DNA of 64,000 nt from Bacteriovoracaceae bacterium (GCA_013141065.1 JABFRR010000005.1:124001-188000), one strand, 5' to 3'. Counted from the first letter of the stretch, positions 17,403 through 26,191 are shown. The notes: generated from the sequence alone by a model not told the origin. Numbers and translations: made by a program.

Positions 17403-17730
17403 TTTCTATTTTCCTTTTCATAATTTTAATATTCATTTTATCCTTGTTCTTTGGTTCTTCTGATGCTGAATAATGACCTCTGGTTAAATAGAACTTCAGT
17501 ATGTCTTTGATATAGCCGTCTGGTTTATTTCTCTTGATGAGAAATAAAGACACCAATAGCGAGACAGGAACTAGGAAAATAAAAATAAATCCTAGTTTCC
17601 CACCATCAAAGAAAAGTCCCATAATGGCAGAGATAACAAGCACCAGAAGAAGATCGAGGGCCTCAAGGCCCACGATCTTGAGTTTTGTATCTAAGTTGCG
17701 ATGGACAACTGAGCTATCAAGCTCTTGCAT
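17395..17730 (-). CDS. VirB3/TraL-like membrane protein
   Basis: The 111-aa protein has a hydrophobic pair of helices near residues 25-68 (LDLLLVLVISAIMGLFFDGG, FIFIFLVPVSLLVSLFLI) and a basic tail with YIKDILKFYLTRGHY, matching VirB3/TraL topology. The gene stands between the pilin-like gene and virB4, the canonical order. It overlaps the downstream small gene by 8 bases. Element 2 carries a 91-aa equivalent at 43049-43324. Confidence 0.75.
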   Translation of the reverse strand: MQELDSSVVHRNLDTKLKIVGLEALDLLLVLVISAIMGLFFDGGKLGFIFIFLVPVSLLVSLFLIKRNKPDGYIKDILKFYLTRGHYSASEEPKNKDKMNIKIMKRKIENG

Positions 17731-18027
17731 CTAAATCGCACTTTGAAACATTGGGATAATAAACTTAGCAAGAATGCCGACAATTGATGCCACAATGACA
17801 AGAACCATTCGACGTTTACTACTTTCATCACCTGTTGCTGCTAAAATTGCGGCATACACAAGTCCAAACACTGCAACAGCAGGAAGGATTTTACCCACAA
17901 TCAGATTAGTAATGCTGTTTACTTTAGAATCAAAACTTCCTGCCTGAGCAAAGGCTAGCTCTGGATGAAAAGTTATAAAACCCATTAGTAAAAGCATTAA
18001 GCTTGGTATCGAGTATTTTTTAAGCAC
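17731..18027 (-). CDS. VirB2/TrbC-like pilin subunit
   Basis: The 98-aa precursor has a long signal sequence ending at AFA-Q and two hydrophobic helices separated by a short polar loop (GDESSKRR), the TrbC/VirB2 pilin pattern. It begins with GTG at 18027, overlapping the upstream gene. Position as the first channel gene before virB3 and virB4 supports a pilus subunit. Element 2 has a 99-aa equivalent at 43321-43620. Confidence 0.75.
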   Translation of the reverse strand: MLKKYSIPSLMLLLMGFITFHPELAFAQAGSFDSKVNSITNLIVGKILPAVAVFGLVYAAILAATGDESSKRRMVLVIVASIVGILAKFIIPMFQSAI

Positions 18028-18421
18028 ACTGCACCTCGCATGATTCTTTTTTATTTTCAGTTAGGTCAATGACCAGCTTCTTAAAAAAATTTGTCAGTGG
18101 CTCAATGAGGATGTGAATATCTCCATTGGTGTATTTGTTTTGGTATGCCTCTCCAATAGAAAAACGTAGAGTTTTATCATCACGATAAATCACCTTATCC
18201 ACTTTGTAATAAATAGACTCCTCACTTACTTTTACTGGCTTAAGATAAATTTCATCTCTTTTTCCATCAGTGGCACTGGCCTCTAATAGATTTACATAGA
18301 GGACAAACTCACCAGACTTTTCAAGGTAAAATGCTCTTCCTGCACAGAACTTCTTTTTTGTCTTTTGATTAACCCACCACAGACGATGCAAGTTGGTATT
18401 TTTTTGTTGTTCATTTTTCAT
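18020..18421 (-). CDS. Hypothetical protein of the conjugation operon
   Basis: The 133-aa soluble protein is rich in beta-type segments (HRLWWVNQKTKKKFCAGRAF, EFVLYVNLLEA) and ends in ESCEVQC. It has a good ribosome site (AGGAG) and lies between the sigma-4-like regulator and the pilin gene. I do not recognise the family. No element 2 counterpart is obvious. Confidence 0.65.
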   Translation of the reverse strand: MKNEQQKNTNLHRLWWVNQKTKKKFCAGRAFYLEKSGEFVLYVNLLEASATDGKRDEIYLKPVKVSEESIYYKVDKVIYRDDKTLRFSIGEAYQNKYTNGDIHILIEPLTNFFKKLVIDLTENKKESCEVQCA

Positions 18422-18495
18422 TTTAATATTCTCCTAAAAATTGTTAATTGGTGTTTTCTTATGGCATCGAAAACGATTTAAACTTTAGTCTGTAT

Positions 18496-18780
18496 CTATG
18501 CTACATAAGACCTCACTTCTTTTTTGATATAGGAGGACTCAAGCGCAGCTAGATTTGCGCTGTACCTAACTCTTAGTCGCATCAGAGCAACATCAAATAT
18601 TTTTTTTACAAGTGATGCAGACATTCCGCAGTAGGGAGCGATTGTTTTAAAATCGCAGTCTTCCCAAAAATACAGAAAAATAATTACTGCTTCATGGGCC
18701 GGTAGCTCGTTCAATTCAGTTGTTATGAATTTGATTTGCTCCTTACTTGCTTTTCTTTTTAAATCTAAAAAACTTCTCAT
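18496..18780 (-). CDS. Small sigma-70 region 4-like regulator
   Basis: The 94-aa protein has the spacing of a region 4 helix-turn-helix: NELPAHEAVIIFLYFWEDC, then DFKTIAPYCGMSASLVKKIFDVALMRLR. There is no region 2, so it is not a complete sigma factor. It is the first gene after the sigma-54-type promoter and probably tunes operon expression. The ATG at 18780 has GGGG in front; the TTG at 18813 would start almost at the predicted transcription start and is rejected. Confidence 0.7.
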   Translation of the reverse strand: MRSFLDLKRKASKEQIKFITTELNELPAHEAVIIFLYFWEDCDFKTIAPYCGMSASLVKKIFDVALMRLRVRYSANLAALESSYIKKEVRSYVA

Positions 18781-18827
18781 TTCATCCCCGTTAGTTGTTT
18801 GTCTTGCGTTCAACGGGGAAGCCTAAT

Positions 18828-18844
18828 TACAAGGCCAGTGCCAA
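18828..18844 (-). promoter_or_regulatory. Sigma-54 -24/-12 promoter of the element 1 conjugation operon
   Basis: Read on the minus strand the sequence is TTGGCACTGGCCTTGTA. It matches TTGGCAC-N5-TTGCW with correct GG-to-G(C/T) spacing of 10; the -12 GC is GT. Transcription would start near 18816, giving a leader of about 36 bases before the ATG at 18780. An NtrC-type activator is encoded divergently next door. Confidence 0.65.
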
Positions 18845-18931
18845 GATTGGCCAAAGCCATAGATAATTAGTAATTACATGGGCTTAGTTCCCTTGGAGGT
18901 ATGTAAAATATAAAAATGCAGCGCAGTAAAT

Positions 18932-18968
18932 GTTTGTATTTCAAACTTTTTTTGTTTGAACTTCAAAC
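18932..18968. promoter_or_regulatory. Tandem palindromes, predicted activator (UAS) sites
   Basis: GTTTGTATTTCAAAC (18932-18946) and GTTTGAACTTCAAAC (18954-18968) are two palindromes centred 22 bases apart, two helical turns. They lie about 90-140 bases upstream of the sigma-54 promoter and 50 bases upstream of the activator gene. This is the usual place of an enhancer for an NtrC-family protein, and autoregulation is possible. Confidence 0.6.
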
Positions 18969-19018
18969 TTTTTATGCCATACAGCTCAAGGTTTTTTATT
19001 TTGAATTTGAAGGTAGCT

Positions 19019-20374
19019 ATGAATTTCTTGATTGTGGAAGATGACAAAAACTTTTCTGAGTTTTTAAGCTCGGCCTTGAGTAAGTACGGAAAACCATTTG
19101 TAACCGACACGCTTACTGGTGCTCAAAACTTACTTCAAAGTTATTCATTTGATTGCGCCATTATTGATCTAAAGCTTGGTGATGAAATACTTGGCCCGCG
19201 AATTGCTTTAATGGCCAAGCGTAGAGGTGTTGGCCACGTTATCACCGTTACCAATTTTGAAAGTGATCATGAGTTAGTGCGCTTGAGTTATGAGAATGGA
19301 GCTGATGACTTTGTTAAGAAAAGTAATCTTAGAGAAAACTTTGATTTTTTTCTTAAGAAAGTCACCACTGGAAGAGACTTAAAGAAAAATGTGCTACGGC
19401 TTACTAAGACAACATACATCACCAAGGACAAAGACCTTATCCAGTCCCTAGAAGATGTATGTACTTCCTATGCTCCTTTTGAACCCATCTTTATAGGTGG
19501 TGAATCAGGAGTAGGAAAAACGCAGCTTGGAAAATGTTTAAAAAGCTTGCTCGCTCTTAAAGGCGAATTGATTGAGCTAAACTGTGCGGGCCTTAATGAC
19601 GAGATTATTAAGTCTGAGCTGTTTGGTCATGAGAAGGGAGCTTTTACAGGAGCAGATAAGCAGACGATTGGTAAAATTGAGTTAGCACATGAGGGAATAC
19701 TTTTTCTTGATGAAATTGGCGATATGCCACTGGTGACACAAGAGAAACTACTAAAGGTCATTGAAGAAAAAGAGTTCACCCGTGTAGGTGGCAATAAAAA
19801 AATTAGGTCAAACTTTCTTCTTGTGACAGCGACACTCAAAAATCTTGAAGAGCTTGTCAGTAATGGGAAACTAAGACCAGATTTTTATAATAGGATCAAA
19901 GGAAAAACGGTTCATATAAAACCGTTAAGACAAAGACCAGAAGATTTAAAGCTATTGATTAATCACTTTCTCAATATCTCTACTAGAAGCGTGTATTTAA
20001 TGCCAGAAGCACATGAGGCATTGATGAATTATTCCTGGCCTGGAAATATTCGAGAACTTGATAAAACGATTAACCGTCTCTCAGACATAAAAACAGGTAT
20101 CGTAAAACTTGAAGATTTATCAACGGCCTTTAGATACCAAAATGAAATAACGGCCTCGGCTATGCCAGAAGGGATATTAACTAGAAAGCTCATTGAGTTT
20201 GTAAAAATCAACGGAGGACTTATCCCTTTATTTAAACAACTAGAAAAAGAGATCATTCTTTATGCGAATGAAGAACTCAATGGCAAAAAGACAGAGATAA
20301 CAAAAAAATATCATATTCCAAAGTCCAAGCTGTGGGAATTTTTCAAGCAAACTAAAGCGGAGTTACGTCAATGA
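19019..20374 (+). CDS. Sigma-54-dependent NtrC-family response regulator
   Basis: The 451-aa regulator has a receiver domain (phosphoacceptor Asp50 in IIDLKLGDE) and an AAA+ domain with Walker A GESGVGKT (~160), the sigma-54 contact loop GAFTGA (~206) and Walker B LFLDEIGDM. A C-terminal helix-turn-helix (EITKKYHIPKSKLWEFFKQT) follows. The start at 19019 has GAAGG in front; the frame to 18956 runs into the predicted activator sites and is rejected. It is divergent to the conjugation operon and probably drives it. The hybrid kinase six genes on is the likely partner. Confidence 0.93.
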   Translation: MNFLIVEDDKNFSEFLSSALSKYGKPFVTDTLTGAQNLLQSYSFDCAIIDLKLGDEILGPRIALMAKRRGVGHVITVTNFESDHELVRLSYENGADDFVKKSNLRENFDFFLKKVTTGRDLKKNVLRLTKTTYITKDKDLIQSLEDVCTSYAPFEPIFIGGESGVGKTQLGKCLKSLLALKGELIELNCAGLNDEIIKSELFGHEKGAFTGADKQTIGKIELAHEGILFLDEIGDMPLVTQEKLLKVIEEKEFTRVGGNKKIRSNFLLVTATLKNLEELVSNGKLRPDFYNRIKGKTVHIKPLRQRPEDLKLLINHFLNISTRSVYLMPEAHEALMNYSWPGNIRELDKTINRLSDIKTGIVKLEDLSTAFRYQNEITASAMPEGILTRKLIEFVKINGGLIPLFKQLEKEIILYANEELNGKKTEITKKYHIPKSKLWEFFKQTKAELRQ

Positions 20375-20583
20375 ATCAAAATATTAAAAATATCCTGCAT
20401 GACATGAAGTCATTTAGAGATGAAATAAATTGTTGCTATACCTGTGTTGCAGAGGACTACCGCCGAGGTGATAAACCTCAAGAAGATGATATTAATGATT
20501 TGAAAAAGGCATCCTTGGAGCTTTCCCGTTTAGTGGAAAATCTAGCTCTGGAGCTAAAAGGTTTAAACTATGAAACTAAATAA
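20371..20583 (+). CDS. 70-aa helical protein, possible phosphotransfer protein
   Basis: The small protein begins IKNILHDMKSFRDE, with His10-Asp11 like the phosphoacceptor H-box of kinase dimerisation domains (compare IIHDTKGEIAS in the kinase at 24424). A second long helix is LKKASLELSRLVENL. It overlaps the activator stop by 4 bases and the SDR start by 14. A hybrid kinase with a C-terminal receiver needs a His-phosphotransfer partner, so this is a plausible one. The function is inference. Confidence 0.6.
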   Translation: MNQNIKNILHDMKSFRDEINCCYTCVAEDYRRGDKPQEDDINDLKKASLELSRLVENLALELKGLNYETK

Positions 20584-21283
20584 CAAAGTCGCTCTTATCA
20601 CAGGTGCGAGTCAGGGCATTGGACGAGCGATTGCCTTAAATCTTGCCAGTGAAAAAATTAATCTCGCCTTAGTTGGAAGGAATGAATCAAAACTCAAGGC
20701 CGTGGCCGATGAATGTATCAAGTTTGGAGTTAAAGTTAAGATATATCCACTCGATCTTGCCGATACTTCAAAAATACCTTCACTCATTGAAAGTGTAAAA
20801 GCTGACTTTAATAGTTTGAGTGTATTGGTCAATAATGCTGGAACCTACGCTAATGGAAATCCCTTTGAAAGTAATTTGAAAGATTGGGATTATGCCCTCG
20901 ATCTTAACTTCAAGGCTGTCTATCACTTAACCAATCAGGCACTAAAACTTATTTCCGAGAATGATGATGGAGCTATCATAAATATTTCTTCAATCGCAGG
21001 CCAGATGACTTATAAAGGTGGCGAGATTTACTGTGCAACTAAGTATGCAGTAAGGGCCTATTCAAATTGTCTGTTTGAAAGTGTTAGAGAGAAAAACATA
21101 AAAGTAACCTGTATTTTTGCAGGCTATGTGAATACTGAGATGGGAAGAGGTGAGAATCTTGATGAATCTAAAATGATTCAACCTGATGACATCGCTCTAA
21201 CAGTGAATAGCTTTCTAAAAACACCATTAACCGCCTGTCAGACAGAAATTGTCATCAGGCCACAACGTACACCATATAAGTAG
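20570..21283 (+). CDS. Short-chain dehydrogenase/reductase
   Basis: The 237-aa NAD(P)-dependent oxidoreductase has the Rossmann motif TGASQGIG near the N-terminus, the NNAG motif in LVNNAGTY, the catalytic Ser in INISSIAG and YCATK with Tyr154/Lys158. It resembles FabG-like and ketoreductase SDRs. The substrate is unknown. It overlaps the 70-aa gene and precedes the diiron-oxidase gene by 5 bases, so it is in the same operon as the sensory genes, suggesting reduction of a keto intermediate of a signal molecule. Confidence 0.92.
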   Translation: MKLNNKVALITGASQGIGRAIALNLASEKINLALVGRNESKLKAVADECIKFGVKVKIYPLDLADTSKIPSLIESVKADFNSLSVLVNNAGTYANGNPFESNLKDWDYALDLNFKAVYHLTNQALKLISENDDGAIINISSIAGQMTYKGGEIYCATKYAVRAYSNCLFESVREKNIKVTCIFAGYVNTEMGRGENLDESKMIQPDDIALTVNSFLKTPLTACQTEIVIRPQRTPYK

Positions 21284-21288
21284 GAAAT

Positions 21289-22083
21289 ATGAAAGTCCTA
21301 AGTGATAGTGAACATTTAACGATGATTGATAATCTTGAAATGATTGTAAGATCAGATCGAGTTTATGAAACTGTTTATGATAAGGATTCAAAGGAAGTCA
21401 TTGAGTGGACGCAATATTTTTCTGAACGCGCCAATATCCCTGAAATTTTCAGTGAGATATCCAAGCGGCTTTTAACCAAGAATTATCTTCATGCTGAAGT
21501 CGTGGGTACTTTTTGGCATCATTTTTCTGCCCTTGCTCCACAGGTTATGAGTTTGGCGGCTGCAAGAGTAGATAATAATTTAATGAGGCATTACATCGTT
21601 CAAATTATCTTTGAAGAACTTGGTACAAGAAATCACCGACTCATTCACCCTGATTTGTTTCTAGATGCTATTGAATCAATTGGGATCTCGTCACTGAGAA
21701 GGCAAGAGCTTGTGGCCAGGCACCTACAAAAGCTCGGTTTTAACCTTCTTTCTCAAGTAATGGATGAAGCAAAATCAAATAGTGAAATCCTTGGCGTTTT
21801 GTTAGGGCTTGAGATTGATGCAAATGAGAATATTCAAACGATTTTCGATGCTCTTGCTTATAATGATGAAGCCACCATGAAAATTAAAGATACACCATTT
21901 TTTAAGATTCATCGCATTGCTGAGGATGAGCATATCCGCTTAGATGTGGCGAATTTTTTAAGGTTCTGCCAAACTGAAAGTGAAAAAGAAAAATTCTTTT
22001 TAGGTTTTGATAAAGCCGTTAATTTTTGGACTCATTACTGGAATGCCATGAGCGAGATTATAGATAGTGAGGCCGTGGTATGA
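21289..22083 (+). CDS. Heme-oxygenase-like diiron oxidase (iron-containing redox enzyme)
   Basis: The 264-aa all-helical protein has the motif IIFEELGTRNHRLIHPDLF, with Glu109/110 and His116/120, and later AEDEHIRLD (Glu212, His215). These are the metal-ligand patterns of the HDO family that includes UndA, BesC, SznF and chlamydial CADD. Family members cleave or oxidise fatty acids or amino acids with O2. Located between an SDR and a transporter/receptor fusion, it is a candidate for making a small ligand. The substrate cannot be told from sequence. Confidence 0.7.
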   Translation: MKVLSDSEHLTMIDNLEMIVRSDRVYETVYDKDSKEVIEWTQYFSERANIPEIFSEISKRLLTKNYLHAEVVGTFWHHFSALAPQVMSLAAARVDNNLMRHYIVQIIFEELGTRNHRLIHPDLFLDAIESIGISSLRRQELVARHLQKLGFNLLSQVMDEAKSNSEILGVLLGLEIDANENIQTIFDALAYNDEATMKIKDTPFFKIHRIAEDEHIRLDVANFLRFCQTESEKEKFFLGFDKAVNFWTHYWNAMSEIIDSEAVV

Positions 22084-24437
22084 GTGAGAAAAAACTAGGT
22101 ATTGTAAGTGGAACTTCCTATGCTGTAGGCTCCATTATCGGCTCAGGGATTTTATTTTTACCATCTCTCACATACAAACTTAGCGGGCCTGATGTATTTT
22201 TATCATGGCTCCTTGCCACGATTCTTTGTGTCCCACTTTTATTAGTTTTTTATGATATGTCCAAAGTGACAAAGGCCGGTGATGGAGTAAAGGGATTTAT
22301 CGAGCATGGCCTGGGGAAAACAGTTGCTTCATGCTTTCCTGTACTGCTTTTATCAACCGTTTGCATTGGAATGCCATCATCTGCATTAATCGTCGGTAAA
22401 TTTATCAAAGATTATTTTGGCATAAATGGCATTGATTACGCTGTGGCGTTTTATTTGTTACTTTTTGGAGTTGTTTCTAATCTGCTTGGTAAAAGTATTG
22501 GGGTTAAGATTCAAAACTTTGTTTCAATCGGTTTTATCATCGTAGGAATTGGACTTTTCTTCTTCACATTGCCTTCGGCCTCAGGAAACTTTGATAAAAT
22601 TATCCCTGCATTTAAATTCAAGGAAACATTTGCTGGAATAACGATGGCCTTCTGGGCCTTCGCTGGATTTGAAAACCTCTCATTTTTAACTAAAGACTTT
22701 CAACGTCCAGAAAAAGACTTTTTGCTATCAATGATTCTGGCTTTAATTATCTGTGGGGTGCTCTATCTAGCCTTAACTGCTAATTATGCTGCCATCATTC
22801 CGTATGAGAATATTGAAACAGTCATGGGCATATTTCAACTTTCTAAAGTTGTTAAGCCTCAAGCTGTTTCAAGTTTAATCATTGCTGTGCTAGCTTTTCT
22901 CGCACTTAAAACAAACTTTAATAGTTGGGTAAAGGGATTAGGACAAATGATTGCTAATGCCTCTCATGATGGGAATTTACCAAGATTTTTAGGTAAAACT
23001 CAAAATGCGCCCACATATCTTTTGGGAAGTTTATTTTCAGTGAGTCTATTCTTATCTCTTATCTTCCCTGAGTTCTTAGAAACAGGGCTGGTGATTGTTA
23101 GCTCTAACTTTGTGACAATCTATGTTTTAACTCTTCTTTCATATCTTAAAGGTAAGTGGTCTATATCAAGAAAAATAATGGCGTTTGTTACTCTCGTTAT
23201 TCTTGGTACTTCTCTTGGGACTTCTGGGATGAAATTATTCTATCCGTTGATTGTCTTCTCTCTGACTTATCTGATTTTTAAATTTAAGGTGAGAAAAGAA
23301 TTAGCAATTGTTTGCCTACTGGTTATAAGCCCGAGTCTCTTTGCAAGTAGTAGGCCTCTGGATATCGCTCTGATTTTTAGATTCAATGACAAATTTAACG
23401 GCACCATTGAATCACTAGATCGAGGGATTGAACTTGCGGCAAAGGACTTTGAGAAGAAGCATAAGATAAAAATTAACCTAAAGAAATACCCCCATGATGA
23501 AAAGCTGGCAAGTGTAGCAGACGCAACTCAAAGAGCTATCAAGGATGGGCACTTTATCATTATTGGCGGTGAAAATAGCGATGAGGCAATGGCCATTAGT
23601 GAAATCATTAAAAATAAAAATATTGTGCTTATGACTCCAACGAGTACCAATCCCAAAGTTACCCTCGATCGGCCATTTAATTTTAGAACGTCCATCTCAG
23701 ACGACAAAGTAGCAGAGAAAATTGCAGAATTTGTTTTTAAAGAGCTTAAGGGTAAAGCAGTTGGAGTGCTTCATAATGTGTCATACCCTTATTCCGATTA
23801 TTTAAGTAAGAGATTCATTAGTAGATACAATGAGCTGATTGAAACATCTCAAAGCTATGGTGATGCAAGGCCTAAACTCGTTGATCAAAAAATTGTTCGC
23901 AACCAAATGGACGTTTCAAAGGAAGTTGCATTTTTTAAGAAGAATGGAATCACGCATCTAGTGGCACTGACCTTTAATAGTGACCTTCTTCGTTTTTATT
24001 CGGAAGCTACGATTCAAGATTTCAATCCAAAATACATTGGCTCTGATGGCTGGGGATTAAGTGAGGCCATACTGAAAGCCGTACAAGCAAACAGATTTGC
24101 TAGTCAGTTTGAGGCTTACCGAAATGTTTACTGGAATGGGACAGATACTTCTTCACAAAATACTACTTTTAAAAATGATTATAAAAAGATGTTCAATGAA
24201 GAGGCTAATCCATGGGGGGCCATTGGATATGATTCTTTAAGTATTGTTGCCGAAGCTGCTATCTCTATCAAAGATGGGCGAAATGGTGAAAAATTGCAGC
24301 AGGCCTTGAAGAAATATTCAAGCCAAAATCTATTAACCTCTAGCTCATTTAGTTTTGATCAAAACAATACACCAAATAAGGACGTTATCATTTATAAAAT
24401 TGATAAGAAAGGTATAGGTTTTTATGGGACAAGATGA
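22080..24437 (+). CDS. APC-family transporter fused to a periplasmic binding domain
   Basis: Residues ~1-410 form a twelve-helix amino-acid/polyamine/organocation permease (GIVSGTSYAVGSIIGSGILF, with the GSGI family signature). Around 411-430 a last helix (LAIVCLLVISPSLFAS) leads into a domain of ~355 residues with the Peripla_BP_6 / ANF receptor fold (RPLDIALIFRFND ... GGENSDEAMAISEI ... YIGSDGWGLSEA). Permease and binding protein are normally separate, so this 785-aa fusion is unusual. It overlaps the genes on both sides and probably presents an amino-acid-like ligand to the kinase encoded next. Confidence 0.85.
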   Translation: MSEKKLGIVSGTSYAVGSIIGSGILFLPSLTYKLSGPDVFLSWLLATILCVPLLLVFYDMSKVTKAGDGVKGFIEHGLGKTVASCFPVLLLSTVCIGMPSSALIVGKFIKDYFGINGIDYAVAFYLLLFGVVSNLLGKSIGVKIQNFVSIGFIIVGIGLFFFTLPSASGNFDKIIPAFKFKETFAGITMAFWAFAGFENLSFLTKDFQRPEKDFLLSMILALIICGVLYLALTANYAAIIPYENIETVMGIFQLSKVVKPQAVSSLIIAVLAFLALKTNFNSWVKGLGQMIANASHDGNLPRFLGKTQNAPTYLLGSLFSVSLFLSLIFPEFLETGLVIVSSNFVTIYVLTLLSYLKGKWSISRKIMAFVTLVILGTSLGTSGMKLFYPLIVFSLTYLIFKFKVRKELAIVCLLVISPSLFASSRPLDIALIFRFNDKFNGTIESLDRGIELAAKDFEKKHKIKINLKKYPHDEKLASVADATQRAIKDGHFIIIGGENSDEAMAISEIIKNKNIVLMTPTSTNPKVTLDRPFNFRTSISDDKVAEKIAEFVFKELKGKAVGVLHNVSYPYSDYLSKRFISRYNELIETSQSYGDARPKLVDQKIVRNQMDVSKEVAFFKKNGITHLVALTFNSDLLRFYSEATIQDFNPKYIGSDGWGLSEAILKAVQANRFASQFEAYRNVYWNGTDTSSQNTTFKNDYKKMFNEEANPWGAIGYDSLSIVAEAAISIKDGRNGEKLQQALKKYSSQNLLTSSSFSFDQNNTPNKDVIIYKIDKKGIGFYGTR

Positions 24438-26016
24438 TCTTAAAACAATTCATAAGCCGCTTATGATTTTTTATTATGGCTCACTCGCCGTAATATTTTT
24501 ATCGTTATTTCTTGGGGCCTATTATTTTTCATATCATTTTCTAAAAAATGAGAATAAACGAGCTGAAATCAGTAATCTCCAAGTTAAAGAAAGTTTAAGT
24601 ACGGAGCTAAGATATATTGAGGAAGAATTTTTCACTCAGTCCTATGACTCCATTATGATGAGGATTCAAAAGTCATTGATAAAGTTTGGCAACCCTGACT
24701 TTGAGCTTTACTTGTTTAATACAGATGGGGTTTGTTTTTATGCCAATGGCAGCTCTGGGAATAATGAATGCAAGTATTCAGATGAGAAGAAAGAGAATTT
24801 TATTACTTTTGATACTGACCTTAAATTTACGACCAACATCCTTGGGAAGATGAAAGTAAAAGTCCAAGATCGTTTCCAGTTTTATACTGGCTCTCTTGGG
24901 GAATTTGCCTTTAATATGTTTGCACCTATTTTTCTGCTAGTAGCGATTTTATGGATTGGTTGGGTCGTCTTCTCTCGAAATAAAATACTTGATCCCTATA
25001 TTCAAAAAATGCTTGTGATGGAAAAAGATAAAGCTTCTTTTGATATAATTCGCCAGATCATTCATGACACAAAGGGAGAGATTGCTTCGCTCTATAACTT
25101 ATGCCCTGAAATTGAAGAATTAGATAAAAGTAAGGCTATGGAGATACAAGCAACACTTGATAAAATCCAGAAGGCCTTTAATAACCTTCACCAAGTTAAA
25201 GATTCGATTCAGCCATTAAAAGAAGAACTACGCCATGAGGTTTTCAATTTGATGGCAGATATTGAAGCCCATGAAAAATTCAAATACAGGCACTTAGAAA
25301 ATCTTGTGCTTGAGTTTAACTTGAGCCAGATCAATAAAGAGAAATTAAAACTTGATTCATCACTCTTTGAGCGAGTGATCTCTAACCTGATTGAAAATGC
25401 AGTGACAGCACCATGTGATAAAGAAGCCAGAACTGTTAATGTTAATGCTTTTAGAAGTCATGACAGTATTATTTTTCAAGTCTGTGATAATGGAAATGGA
25501 ATATCAAAAGAAAATCTCCCTCAGGTTTTTGAAAAAGGCTTTACTACCAAGTCAAATGGCACTGGCCAGGGACTTGCCTTTGTAAAGGCTCAGATTGAAT
25601 CATGGGGCGGTCAAATTTCCATTGAAAGTGAGTTGAACGCTGGCACTAAAGTGACTTTCTCTGTACCACTTCCAAAAAAGCAGCAAGTGATAATTCTTGA
25701 TGATAATCTCAGATTACTTACTCGTTATGAAAAAATGGTTGAGCGCACGGGCAACGATGCAAAAATTTATAATACAGCAAAAGACATGATTGCCGATGCC
25801 AAAAGCTTTCATCCTGATAGCATCATCCTTTTGGATTATGACCTTGGCACTGAAGAGGTGGGCATTGATGTGGCCAAGAAATTAAGCCAAATTGGCCTTA
25901 AAAATCTTTTCCTCCATACAGGCAACCCGATGACTGACGAAATGAATTATCCATTTCTCAAGGGCGTATTGAGCAAGGGGAACTTTGTAGAGACGCTGGC
26001 CAAGCTATCTGTTTGA
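24424..26016 (+). CDS. Hybrid sensor histidine kinase with C-terminal receiver
   Basis: The 530-aa kinase has two membrane helices (~16-40 and ~165-185) around a small periplasmic part. The dimerisation helix follows with His214 in IIHDTKGE, then the ATPase domain (N box NLIENAVTAP, G boxes DNGNG and GTGQGLAF) and a receiver with Asp471 (ILLDYDLG). The last member of the operon, it overlaps the transporter-receptor gene by 14 bases. It is the presumed input kinase for the NtrC-type regulator at 19019. Confidence 0.92.
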   Translation: MGQDDLKTIHKPLMIFYYGSLAVIFLSLFLGAYYFSYHFLKNENKRAEISNLQVKESLSTELRYIEEEFFTQSYDSIMMRIQKSLIKFGNPDFELYLFNTDGVCFYANGSSGNNECKYSDEKKENFITFDTDLKFTTNILGKMKVKVQDRFQFYTGSLGEFAFNMFAPIFLLVAILWIGWVVFSRNKILDPYIQKMLVMEKDKASFDIIRQIIHDTKGEIASLYNLCPEIEELDKSKAMEIQATLDKIQKAFNNLHQVKDSIQPLKEELRHEVFNLMADIEAHEKFKYRHLENLVLEFNLSQINKEKLKLDSSLFERVISNLIENAVTAPCDKEARTVNVNAFRSHDSIIFQVCDNGNGISKENLPQVFEKGFTTKSNGTGQGLAFVKAQIESWGGQISIESELNAGTKVTFSVPLPKKQQVIILDDNLRLLTRYEKMVERTGNDAKIYNTAKDMIADAKSFHPDSIILLDYDLGTEEVGIDVAKKLSQIGLKNLFLHTGNPMTDEMNYPFLKGVLSKGNFVETLAKLSV

Positions 26017-26033
26017 TAAAACTATCTAAAATA

Positions 26034-26065
26034 AAAAATCCAGTCACTGAGGACTGGATTTTATT
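26034..26065 (+). terminator. Terminator of the sensory operon
   Basis: AAAAATCCAGTC and GGACTGGATTTT form a stem of about ten pairs with a short ACTGA loop, followed by TTATTTCTTT. It lies 18 bases after the kinase stop. Confidence 0.85.
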
Positions 26066-26191
26066 TCTTTGTCTTTGTGTTTAAAAATTGGCTTGGAATC
26101 TAGAGATATAGAGTGCGCCCATCTGATCAGACAGCGATCACCAGACTTTCGATACAGCCTCGATTGGCCAACTTAGGGCACTTTCATGTAG

